A stretch of DNA of 64,000 nt from Gammaproteobacteria bacterium (GTDB lineage Bacteria; Pseudomonadota; Gammaproteobacteria; Competibacterales; Competibacteraceae): NCBI GenBank assembly GCA_024234995.1, contig JACKNF010000001.1, positions 558,001-622,000 of the forward strand, written 5' to 3'. Position 1 is the stretch's first letter. The number at the start of each line of letters is the position of its first letter. The notes under the pieces are model-generated. The model was not told where the DNA came from and made no database searches. It was given only the letters and a program-made list of their open reading frames with translations. The translations under genes and the position numbers were made by a program. Below are positions 52,359-60,048 of this stretch, piece by piece.

Positions 52359-54400
52359 CGATAAAACTGAGAATAACGCTAAAGCAAGTTCTATTGATTT
52401 GTTTGATGGGGATGGCGGTGAATCCGGCAAAGGCGGCCTCGCCGGATTTGACTCAACTCAGCATCGAAGAATTGATGAATATGGAGGTGGTATCGCCCGC
52501 CAAGCAAGCGCAGCGATTAACCGATGCCGCTTCGGCGGTTTTTGTCATCACTCAGGACGATATTCGCCGTAGCGGTGTCACGAATATTCCAGCCGCGCTG
52601 CGGCTAGCGCCCGGTGTGCAGGTGGCGCAAATTGACAGCAACCGGTGGGCGGTTTCGATCCGCGGGTTTAATGGACGTTTTTCTAACAAATTGCTAGTGC
52701 TGGTGGATGGCCGCTCGATCTATACCCCGACGTTTGCTGGCGTGTACTGGGAGTTCCAAAATTTTTTACTCGAAGATATCGAGCGAATCGAAGTGATCCG
52801 GGGGCCGGGAGCGAGTTTGTGGGGCGCTAACGCAGTCAATGGCGTGATCAATATTCTGACCCGGCGGGCCGCTGGTACTGAGGATTTGGTCAGCGTCACT
52901 GCTGGTAATGAGGAGAAGCTGATTGTGGGCGTGCGTTTCAGCGATCAGTGGGGCGAAGATGCGCACTACCGGCTATACGGCAAGTATATCAACCGGGATG
53001 GATTGCTGGACCTTCAGGGACGCGATGCTGAGGATGAATGGTATTTAAGCAGTGGCGGATTCCGGCTCGACTGGACGCCTTCAGGCCGGGATAGTTTTTC
53101 CCTGCAAGGCGATGTATATGGTGGATCGCTGCAACAAAATACGATCGTACCTGCCTTGACTCCCCCCTACCAGCAACAAGCTCACGATACCACCGGGGAT
53201 TCTGGAGGCGATTTGCAGGGAAATTGGCGGCACGTTTTTTCCTCCACCTCGAACTTGGATGTGAAGTTCTATTACCAGTGGGAACGGTATTCCAACGCCT
53301 TGCTGGGGGTGGATCTGGATACCTTCGATCTGGACTTACAGCATACGTTCGCCCTAAACGAACGCCATGCGCTGCTTTGGGGACTGGAGTATCGCCATCA
53401 CCGGGATCGCTACTCTGCTACCGAAGTCAGCACGATGGTCCCCGCGGCTCTGGATTATGATCTGTTCAGTGCTTTTCTCCAGGATAAGATCGATTTGATC
53501 CCTGAAGTCCTGGAGGTCACACTGGGAGCCAGCCTGGAGCATAATGACTTTACCGGTTGGGAGTTTCAACCGAACGCTCGCCTGTTATGGGAGATTCATC
53601 CGCAACATCGGTTGTGGGCAGCGGTGTCTCGCGCTGTGCGTACCCCCTCGCGGGTGGACGATAGTATCCGGCTGAATCTGTTCACGCTACCGCCCCAAAC
53701 CCCGGAAAATCCACTCCCTGTACCCATCTTGTTGACCTTCCAGGGCAACCCTGCCTTCGGATCGGAAAAGCTTACCGCGTATGAGATCGGCTATCGTGCC
53801 TTGCTAAGCGAGCAGTTGTCGTTGGATGTCGCTACGTTCTACAACGATTACGACGATCTGCGCGCTATCGATATCCGCAGCGACCTTGCCACAGTCGTAG
53901 AAAATAGCTACGTGCAGGTGCCCGGTTTATTCGTCAATGCGAGCCAAGGTCATACTTATGGGTTTGAAGTTGCAGTCAATTGGCAAGCAGCAGAGACGTG
54001 GCGGCTGCAAGGAGCTTACTCGTATTTACGGGCTCACTTACGAAACCAGCCAGGATTTTCCGGCGTGCTGCCGGTCGTGCGTGATGGTTCGCAACCACGC
54101 CATCAACTGTCGCTCCGGTCCAGCTTCGATATTCGTCACGATCTAGAATTTGATCTGTGGCTGTACTATGGGGATGAGCTTTCCGATCTGGTTGTTGTTG
54201 AGCCAACACTTATATCGGCTGTTGACGATTATGTTAGCGTGAATGCCCGTCTCGGCTGGCGGCCTCGCCCGGATTTGGAACTATCGCTGGCGGGCGCTAA
54301 CCTGCTGGGACCGCCACATGTGGAGTTTGTGCAGGAAATCTATCCATTCCCCGAGCAAGTAGAACGGCGCATTTATGGCCAGATGAAATGGTCGTTTTAA
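52352..54400 (+). CDS. TonB-dependent receptor, copy 3
   Basis: 682 residues. Its ATG overlaps the stop of copy 2, so yfiR, copy 2 and copy 3 form one translationally linked run. Signal peptide MVAIKLRITLKQVLLICLMG ends near NPAKA. LTQLSIEELMNMEVVSPAKQ, then plug motifs VFVITQDDIRRSGVTNIPAA, LVDGRSIYTPTFAGVYWEFQ and GASLWGANAVNGVINILTR. The barrel ends YGQMKWSF, as in copy 1 and the remnant. Closest to copy 1 and copy 4 in these motifs. 282 bases without a gene follow (to 54682), holding only weak inverted repeats. Confidence 0.93.
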   Translation: MVAIKLRITLKQVLLICLMGMAVNPAKAASPDLTQLSIEELMNMEVVSPAKQAQRLTDAASAVFVITQDDIRRSGVTNIPAALRLAPGVQVAQIDSNRWAVSIRGFNGRFSNKLLVLVDGRSIYTPTFAGVYWEFQNFLLEDIERIEVIRGPGASLWGANAVNGVINILTRRAAGTEDLVSVTAGNEEKLIVGVRFSDQWGEDAHYRLYGKYINRDGLLDLQGRDAEDEWYLSSGGFRLDWTPSGRDSFSLQGDVYGGSLQQNTIVPALTPPYQQQAHDTTGDSGGDLQGNWRHVFSSTSNLDVKFYYQWERYSNALLGVDLDTFDLDLQHTFALNERHALLWGLEYRHHRDRYSATEVSTMVPAALDYDLFSAFLQDKIDLIPEVLEVTLGASLEHNDFTGWEFQPNARLLWEIHPQHRLWAAVSRAVRTPSRVDDSIRLNLFTLPPQTPENPLPVPILLTFQGNPAFGSEKLTAYEIGYRALLSEQLSLDVATFYNDYDDLRAIDIRSDLATVVENSYVQVPGLFVNASQGHTYGFEVAVNWQAAETWRLQGAYSYLRAHLRNQPGFSGVLPVVRDGSQPRHQLSLRSSFDIRHDLEFDLWLYYGDELSDLVVVEPTLISAVDDYVSVNARLGWRPRPDLELSLAGANLLGPPHVEFVQEIYPFPEQVERRIYGQMKWSF

Positions 54401-54682
54401 TAAATAACCGGGTCTCTGGCAGTGCTGGTTCGAGGGTAACGTCGAGTCTTTCTGCGATAACTACACATGATATTAATTTTTTTCGGATATTCTGGTATTA
54501 GCCATTGTCTGTAGACTGAATCAAAGGTGAAGCAATTACCTGGCAATGACTCAAGGGTTGAGCTTCACTTCGTCCACATCAGCTTACTGAGAACCTAGTT
54601 CTATTCAGAGATGGAATTAGACTGTGTTTTCAAAATTAGCTTATGTTTATTAAATATTGCATTTAAGTGAGAATATTAAATA

Positions 54683-56806
54683 ATGAATGCGCTTAATCGA
54701 CTAAGAATCTGGCAAAAACTCGTTTTGCTGGTGGCAGTGCTTTTCGTACCTATTATATTACTAACATACTTACTGGTCGCCGAAAAAAACCTGGCCATCG
54801 ATTTCGCCCACGAAGAAATTATGGGAGTGCAATACCTGCAGCCCGTGCGTACATTGCTGCAACATCTTGCCGAACATCGTGGCATGAGCACCGCCTATCT
54901 GAGCGGTGATGCCTCGTTTCGGGAAAAAATCATGGCAAAACAGAATCAGCTTGCCGAAGATGTCAAGAGTGTGGACGTTGCCGATGCTCAATACAGCGGT
55001 GTGTTGGATAGCAGCCGTCGATGGCAAGCGATTAAGACGGATTGGCAAAACCTCAACACTCATACCCTTCAGCTGACGGCTCAGGACAACTTCGCGCGGC
55101 ATACCGCGATCATTGAACAACTGCTTGATCTGATCTCTCATATAGGGGTCACGTCTAACTTGGTTTTAGACCCTGATCCGGACAGCTACCACTTAATGGA
55201 TGTCATCGTAGGCCGGCTGCCTTTTCTCGTCGAGCATCTCGGTCAAATTCGCGGCATGACGGTAGGCATTGTTGCACGCCAGCAGGTGTTGAAAGACGAT
55301 TCTATTCGTCTCGCGAAATTACTGGGGCAGTTTGAAATGGTGCAACAAGGCATCCAAGATGACTTGGATACGGTATTCGAGAGCAATGCATCGCTCAAAC
55401 CGGCTTTAAGCGCCAAGTGGGACGCCCTCGTGGCGCCGATGAAAGCGTTTCTGGCTATCGCGGAACAGCTCGCTCGTAGTGAGCAGGTGGATGCTGCATT
55501 GTCCCCTCGTGAAGTTTTTACAGCCGGTACCCAGGCCATTGAAGGTGGATTTGGGCTCTATGATGCCGCGGCGCCTGCTTTGCTGACGTTGCTGCAAAAC
55601 CGTGTCGCCGGCTTCAATGAAAAGAAATACACCGCTCTGGGCGGTATTCTGTTTTGTATAGTGCTAGCTCTCCTGCTGGCCTATGGAATTACCCGTGTTC
55701 TTGTCCAGTCGCTCCGGCAGGCCCAAGAAGGGGCTAGCCGCATTGCGGCAGGTGAGCTGGACAGTGGCGCCATCCCCATCGCTGGCAATGATGAGGTCAG
55801 CCAGTTGCTGAGGGCGTTGGACAGTACCCGGGAGCGGCTGAAAACCGTTGTAAAGGAGATCAATGCCGCAGCAGATACGGTCCATTCATCTGCCAGTGAA
55901 ATCGCTCAGGGCAGCGCCGATCTCTCCCAGCGCACTGAAGAACAAGCCTCTGCTTTAGAAGAAACGGCTTCCTCGATGGAAGAACTGACCTCGACAGTGA
56001 AACAAAGCGCTGATAACGCCGGGCAGGCCAATCAACTTGCTGGGGCTGCCCGGACCCAAGCGGAGCAGGGCGGGGAGGTGGTCGATCAAGCCATCACTGC
56101 GATGAGCGCGATCAACACCAGCAGCCGCAAGATTGCCGACATCATTGGCGTCATCGACGAAATCGCCTTTCAGACGAACCTGCTGGCATTGAACGCCGCG
56201 GTGGAAGCCGCGCGGGCGGGCGAACAAGGCCGGGGTTTTGCCGTTGTCGCCAGCGAGGTGCGCAAGCTTGCCCAGCGTAGCGCCGACGCTGCTAAGGAAA
56301 TCAAGGCGCTGATTACCGACAGCGTGGCCAAAGTCGAAGACGGCGGCAAGCTGGTCGAACAATCCGGAAAGACCCTGCAAGAGATTGTCACGGCGGTCAA
56401 GAAAGTCAGCGATATTGTGGCTGAGATAGCGGCAGCGGCGCGCGAACAGGCCTCGGGAATTGAGCAAGTGAACAAGGCTATTTTACAAATGGATCAAGCG
56501 ACCCAGCAGAACGCAGCCTTGGTAGAGGAAACGGCGGCGGCCAGTCAATCGATGGGCGAGCAAGCGAGGCAGCTTCAAACCTTGATGCACTTTTTCAAGC
56601 TGGCGGAAACGGAACATTCGCCCTCTTCCCGTGCGATGCCAACGAAGGCGCCTTCTGTCAGGAAATCATTGCCGAATCAAAAAGGCAGTCATCGCCTCCG
56701 GGCTGCGCAGACCGCAGATGGGCAAACAACCGCGACCGTATCGCATGCTGCTATGCCTGTCGCTAAAAAGGCCATGCACGGCGGCGAGGATTGGGAAGAA
56801 TTTTAG
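54683..56806 (+). CDS. Methyl-accepting chemotaxis protein with C-terminal CheR tether
   Basis: 707 residues. TM1 is LVLLVAVLFVPIILLTYLL; the ~290-residue periplasmic domain starts with LLQHLAEHRGMSTAYLSGDA, which resembles the NIT-type (nitrate/nitrite-sensing) fold but only in this segment. TM2 is ALGGILFCIVLALLLAYGI, followed by HAMP and the long signalling coil with the hairpin tip IIGVIDEIAFQTNLLALNAA. The last residues, GGEDWEEF, form a xWxxF pentapeptide, the flexible tether for CheR/CheB. So it should be a fully adapting receptor. It lies inside the receptor array, 19 bases before receptor copy 4, in the same direction, with its own upstream space of 282 bases. Confidence 0.93.
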   Translation: MNALNRLRIWQKLVLLVAVLFVPIILLTYLLVAEKNLAIDFAHEEIMGVQYLQPVRTLLQHLAEHRGMSTAYLSGDASFREKIMAKQNQLAEDVKSVDVADAQYSGVLDSSRRWQAIKTDWQNLNTHTLQLTAQDNFARHTAIIEQLLDLISHIGVTSNLVLDPDPDSYHLMDVIVGRLPFLVEHLGQIRGMTVGIVARQQVLKDDSIRLAKLLGQFEMVQQGIQDDLDTVFESNASLKPALSAKWDALVAPMKAFLAIAEQLARSEQVDAALSPREVFTAGTQAIEGGFGLYDAAAPALLTLLQNRVAGFNEKKYTALGGILFCIVLALLLAYGITRVLVQSLRQAQEGASRIAAGELDSGAIPIAGNDEVSQLLRALDSTRERLKTVVKEINAAADTVHSSASEIAQGSADLSQRTEEQASALEETASSMEELTSTVKQSADNAGQANQLAGAARTQAEQGGEVVDQAITAMSAINTSSRKIADIIGVIDEIAFQTNLLALNAAVEAARAGEQGRGFAVVASEVRKLAQRSADAAKEIKALITDSVAKVEDGGKLVEQSGKTLQEIVTAVKKVSDIVAEIAAAAREQASGIEQVNKAILQMDQATQQNAALVEETAAASQSMGEQARQLQTLMHFFKLAETEHSPSSRAMPTKAPSVRKSLPNQKGSHRLRAAQTADGQTTATVSHAAMPVAKKAMHGGEDWEEF

Positions 56807-56825
56807 ATGGCCCAGCAGTCTTGAA

Positions 56826-58868
56826 ATGCGAATCCTTCTCCTGTCTGGATTAGGGCTGAGCCTGATATGGATGAGCTGGGCAAGTGTTGCCAGTGGCGAG
56901 ACACCTAAGCAGGCTAGGTCTCGTGATTTGATGGAATTGGGTCTGGAAGAGTTGATGCAGATCGAGGTGAGGTCGGTCGCCAAGAAACCGCAGAAACTCT
57001 CCGAAGCCGCTGCTGCTGTTTTCGTGATTACCGCTGACGATATCCGCCGCTCCGGTGTATTGACCATTGCTGAAGCTTTGCGCATGGTTCCAGGGCTGGA
57101 TGTGGCGCGGATCAACGCCAATCAGTGGGCGATTTCTTCCCGCGGGTTCAATGTTCGCTTTGCCGACAAGCTGCTGGTGCTGATCGATGGCCGTACTGTG
57201 TACACGCCGCTGTTTTCCGGGGTGTATTGGGAAGTGCAAGATACCCTGCTGGAAGATATCGAACGCATCGAAGTCATCCGCGGACCGGGCGCGACGTTGT
57301 GGGGGTCAAACGCGGTTAACGGAGTGATCAATATCACCACTAAGAACGCCGAGGATACGCAGGGGGGATTGTTGACGGGTGGCGGCGGTAGCGAGGAACG
57401 GCGGTTTGGCGGGGTTCGCTACGGCACGAAGTGGGGGGATGGTGCCTATGGCCGCGTCTATGCCAAGTCTTTCGATCGGGACGGTTTTGTCGATGCTTCG
57501 GGTCGCGATGCCCCGGATGATTGGCAGGCCGGGCAGGCCGGATTCCGCGTGGATTGGCAGGCGTCGGGCCAGGATACCCTCACGGTCCAGGGGGATATCT
57601 ACCGGGGCGACGCCGGCCAGATCACCAGCCTGAATTCCTTGGTTCCCCCCTATATGCAGACTTTTGACGAACGAGTCGACTTTTCCGGTGGGAATCTGCT
57701 GGCGCGGTGGCAACGCACGTTCTCACCGTCTTCTGAATTAGCCTTGCACGTTTATTATGATCGAACCGAACGCGAAGAGAGGGCTGTTGGCGAGCGGCGC
57801 GATACTTTCGATTTTGATTTGCAGCACCGGTTTGCATTTGGCGAGCGGCAGGACATCATCTGGGGGCTGGGTTACCGTTTCTCCCGTGATCGCATCCGCA
57901 ATTCAGCGGAACTTGGCTTTATTCCCGATAGCCAGGATGTGAATCTGTTCAGCGCGTTCATTCAGGATGAAATCACACTGGTTGAGGATCGGCTGCGCCT
58001 GATGCTGGGTTCCAAGTTCGAGCACAACGATTATACCGGCTTCGAAATACAACCTAATGTGCGGTTGCTGTGGACGCCAGATGAGCGGCATGCATTCTGG
58101 GCGGCGGTGTCGCGCGCCGTCAGGACCCCTTCGCGGGTCGATATGGATTTCCACAATAACTTATCCGTGATCCCGCCGGACACACCCATCAATCCCCAAC
58201 CGTTGCCGATATTGCTCATGGTCAACGGTAATCCGGATCTTCGATCCGAGGAAGTGGTCGCCTACGAATTGGGTTACCGGTTCAATCCTATCGCTCGTTT
58301 TTCCCTGGACATCGCCGGGTTTTATAACGTCTATGACCGTCTCCGTACCACCGGGATCTTAGCGCCGCCCATGTTTGAAACGACGCCGCTGCCTCCGCAT
58401 TTGGTGTTACCTTTGCAGTTCGAGAATCAGATGCACGGCCATACTTATGGAGTGGAGCTAGCTGCCAACTGGCAACCCCTGGATTGGTGGCGCCTACGCT
58501 CGGCCTACACCTACTTTCAGGCCGATTTAAGTCTGGATGCGGGCAGTACCGATGTGTTGAGCTTGAGTATTGCCGAGGGCTCAAGCCCGAAGCATCAATT
58601 TTCCCTGCTGTCATCGATGGACTTGAGCAACAATCTGGAGCTTGATCTATGGTTCCGCTACGTGGGGGCTTTGCGTGACCCGCCCGTAGATAGCTATACC
58701 ACCCTGGACGCCCGCTTGGCATGGAAACCCCGGCGGGATTTTGAATTATCCATCGTAGGGCAGAACATGTTTGACAGTCCCCATCTAGAATTTGGATCAG
58801 TGTTTACCAATTCCGTCGCCACAGAAGTTGAACGAGGGGTGTATGTTCAATTTGATTGGCGTTTTTAA
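56826..58868 (+). CDS. TonB-dependent receptor, copy 4
   Basis: 680 residues from ATG 56826 (MRILLLSGLGLSLIWMSWAS, signal peptide). The frame extends upstream to 56631 through the chemotaxis gene and is not used. Mature start LGLEELMQIEVRSVAKKPQK; plug motifs VFVITADDIRRSGVLTIAEA, VLIDGRTVYTPLFSGVYWEV and GATLWGSNAVNGVINITTK. The barrel ends YVQFDWRF. No STN domain. It follows the chemotaxis gene by 19 bases, so the two are likely one transcript; a receptor-to-chemotaxis coupling is an inference. A decayed receptor C-terminus starts within its last codons. Confidence 0.92.
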   Translation: MRILLLSGLGLSLIWMSWASVASGETPKQARSRDLMELGLEELMQIEVRSVAKKPQKLSEAAAAVFVITADDIRRSGVLTIAEALRMVPGLDVARINANQWAISSRGFNVRFADKLLVLIDGRTVYTPLFSGVYWEVQDTLLEDIERIEVIRGPGATLWGSNAVNGVINITTKNAEDTQGGLLTGGGGSEERRFGGVRYGTKWGDGAYGRVYAKSFDRDGFVDASGRDAPDDWQAGQAGFRVDWQASGQDTLTVQGDIYRGDAGQITSLNSLVPPYMQTFDERVDFSGGNLLARWQRTFSPSSELALHVYYDRTEREERAVGERRDTFDFDLQHRFAFGERQDIIWGLGYRFSRDRIRNSAELGFIPDSQDVNLFSAFIQDEITLVEDRLRLMLGSKFEHNDYTGFEIQPNVRLLWTPDERHAFWAAVSRAVRTPSRVDMDFHNNLSVIPPDTPINPQPLPILLMVNGNPDLRSEEVVAYELGYRFNPIARFSLDIAGFYNVYDRLRTTGILAPPMFETTPLPPHLVLPLQFENQMHGHTYGVELAANWQPLDWWRLRSAYTYFQADLSLDAGSTDVLSLSIAEGSSPKHQFSLLSSMDLSNNLELDLWFRYVGALRDPPVDSYTTLDARLAWKPRRDFELSIVGQNMFDSPHLEFGSVFTNSVATEVERGVYVQFDWRF

Positions 58869-59391
58869 CACTGGGAGCGATTATGGTGAATTATTCGCTA
58901 CCCTTCATGAAACACCGTTTCTCGAACGGGAGCTGCCGCATCCGGTCTTGCCTCTACATTTTAGCAATCGGTTCAATGACCATAATAATGATGTTGAGAT
59001 CGCCACGGGCTGGCGTCCGGTGGAAAATTGGCGGCGGCAGTTGAGCTATTCTTATTCCTGGTCACGGCCCAAAGAACGGCAGTGGAGTCTGTTGAATCAG
59101 ATTTCGCTGCATTCCGCCTGGGATATCCAGGACGATCTGGAATTGAACGCCTGGCGGCCCTATACCGGTAAACGAGGTCCGGTGCCAGCGCTGTCATTGC
59201 TGGATACGGTTTCAATTGATCCCCATTTCAACTTGACCTTGCGTTTGGGCGGACAGCCCCGTCCTGATTTGGAATGGTCCCTGACGGGCGCTAACCTGCT
59301 GGATAATCAATATCTCAAATTCATTCAGGAGGTTACCTGCCTAGTCAAGATCGAGCACAGCCTCTACGGCCAAATGAAATGGTCGTTTTGA
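58843..59391 (+). pseudogene. TonB-dependent receptor remnant (C-terminal ~180 residues only)
   Basis: From the ATG at 58843 (GAGGGG upstream) the frame reads FNLIGVFNTGSDYGELFATL, then HETPFLERELPHPVLPLHFS, NDVEIATGWRPVENWRR..., PRPDLEWSLTGANLLDNQ and ends SLYGQMKWSF. This aligns with the last ~190 residues of receptor copies 1 and 3. The plug and about two thirds of the barrel are missing, so it cannot be a receptor. It overlaps the end of copy 4 in another frame, and its stop overlaps yfiR copy 2. It looks like the 3' end of a former receptor that preceded yfiR copy 2, as receptor copy 1 precedes yfiR copy 1. Confidence 0.85.
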
Positions 59392-60035
59392 AACCTTTAC
59401 CAGAATTGGCTGCGTTCGATCAGAGTGGAGTCGGCAGCAGTCCGCCGGTTTCACCGGATGAGTGTGACCACCGATGGGTGCCGTCATGGTGCCTTTGGCT
59501 GACGGCCGTGGCGGAGCTGCTGCTGGGAGGGGTGCTGTTGGGCAGCCTGCTGCTGCGAGGTAGTGCTTGGGCTGCTGAACGTGAGGAATATGCGATCAAG
59601 GCCGCCTATCTTTATAACTTTGCCAAGTTCGTCGAGTGGCCGCTAAGAACGTTTCCTGCAGACGATGCGCCATTGTCGATTTGTATTGTTGGCGATAATC
59701 CGTTTGGTAACACGTTAGAGATGCTTGCTGGCAAGGCGGTCAAAAATCATCCAGTCGAAGTGCGCCATATCTCAGAAGCAACGCGCCTTGATCTATGCCA
59801 TATCGTATTTATTGGCCGCGCAGAACAAAGGCGCTTTAAAGTTATATTGGCCAAAATTGCCCGTTTGCCGATCCTGACGGTCAGCGACATCAGTGATTTT
59901 GCCCAAGCCGGTGGCATCATTGGGTTTTTTGAAGCTGAGCAACGCATTCGATTCAGTATCAATATCGCTGCTGCGGAGCAGGCCAATCTCAAATTGAGTT
60001 CCCAGTTGCTTAAGCTGGCTGTCATCGTAAATTAA
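59379..60035 (+). CDS. YfiR-family periplasmic protein, copy 2
   Basis: 218 residues from ATG 59379 (GTG 59478 also possible). The long N-terminal part ends in a hydrophobic stretch (AELLLGGVLLGSLLLRGSAW) that serves as signal peptide or anchor. The YfiR core follows: YAIKAAYLYNFAKFVEWPLR, SICIVGDNPFGNTLEML, LPILTVSDISDFAQAGGIIG and INIAAAEQANLKLSSQLLK. It stands 13 bases before the CHASE8 kinase gene, the same relation as yfiR to yfiN in Pseudomonas, so it probably controls that kinase from the periplasm (inference). The start overlaps the receptor relic. Confidence 0.9.
   Translation: MVVLKPLPELAAFDQSGVGSSPPVSPDECDHRWVPSWCLWLTAVAELLLGGVLLGSLLLRGSAWAAEREEYAIKAAYLYNFAKFVEWPLRTFPADDAPLSICIVGDNPFGNTLEMLAGKAVKNHPVEVRHISEATRLDLCHIVFIGRAEQRRFKVILAKIARLPILTVSDISDFAQAGGIIGFFEAEQRIRFSINIAAAEQANLKLSSQLLKLAVIVN
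59952..60004 (+). repeat. 53-bp direct repeat within yfiR copy 2
   Basis: Identical to 50155-50207 in yfiR copy 1. Confidence 0.95.
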
Positions 60036-60048
60036 GATTGGGAAATTC

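Noticed and set aside
56631..56825. Upstream extension of receptor copy 4
   Set aside because: It overlaps the end of the chemotaxis gene in another frame; ATG 56826 begins a proper signal peptide.
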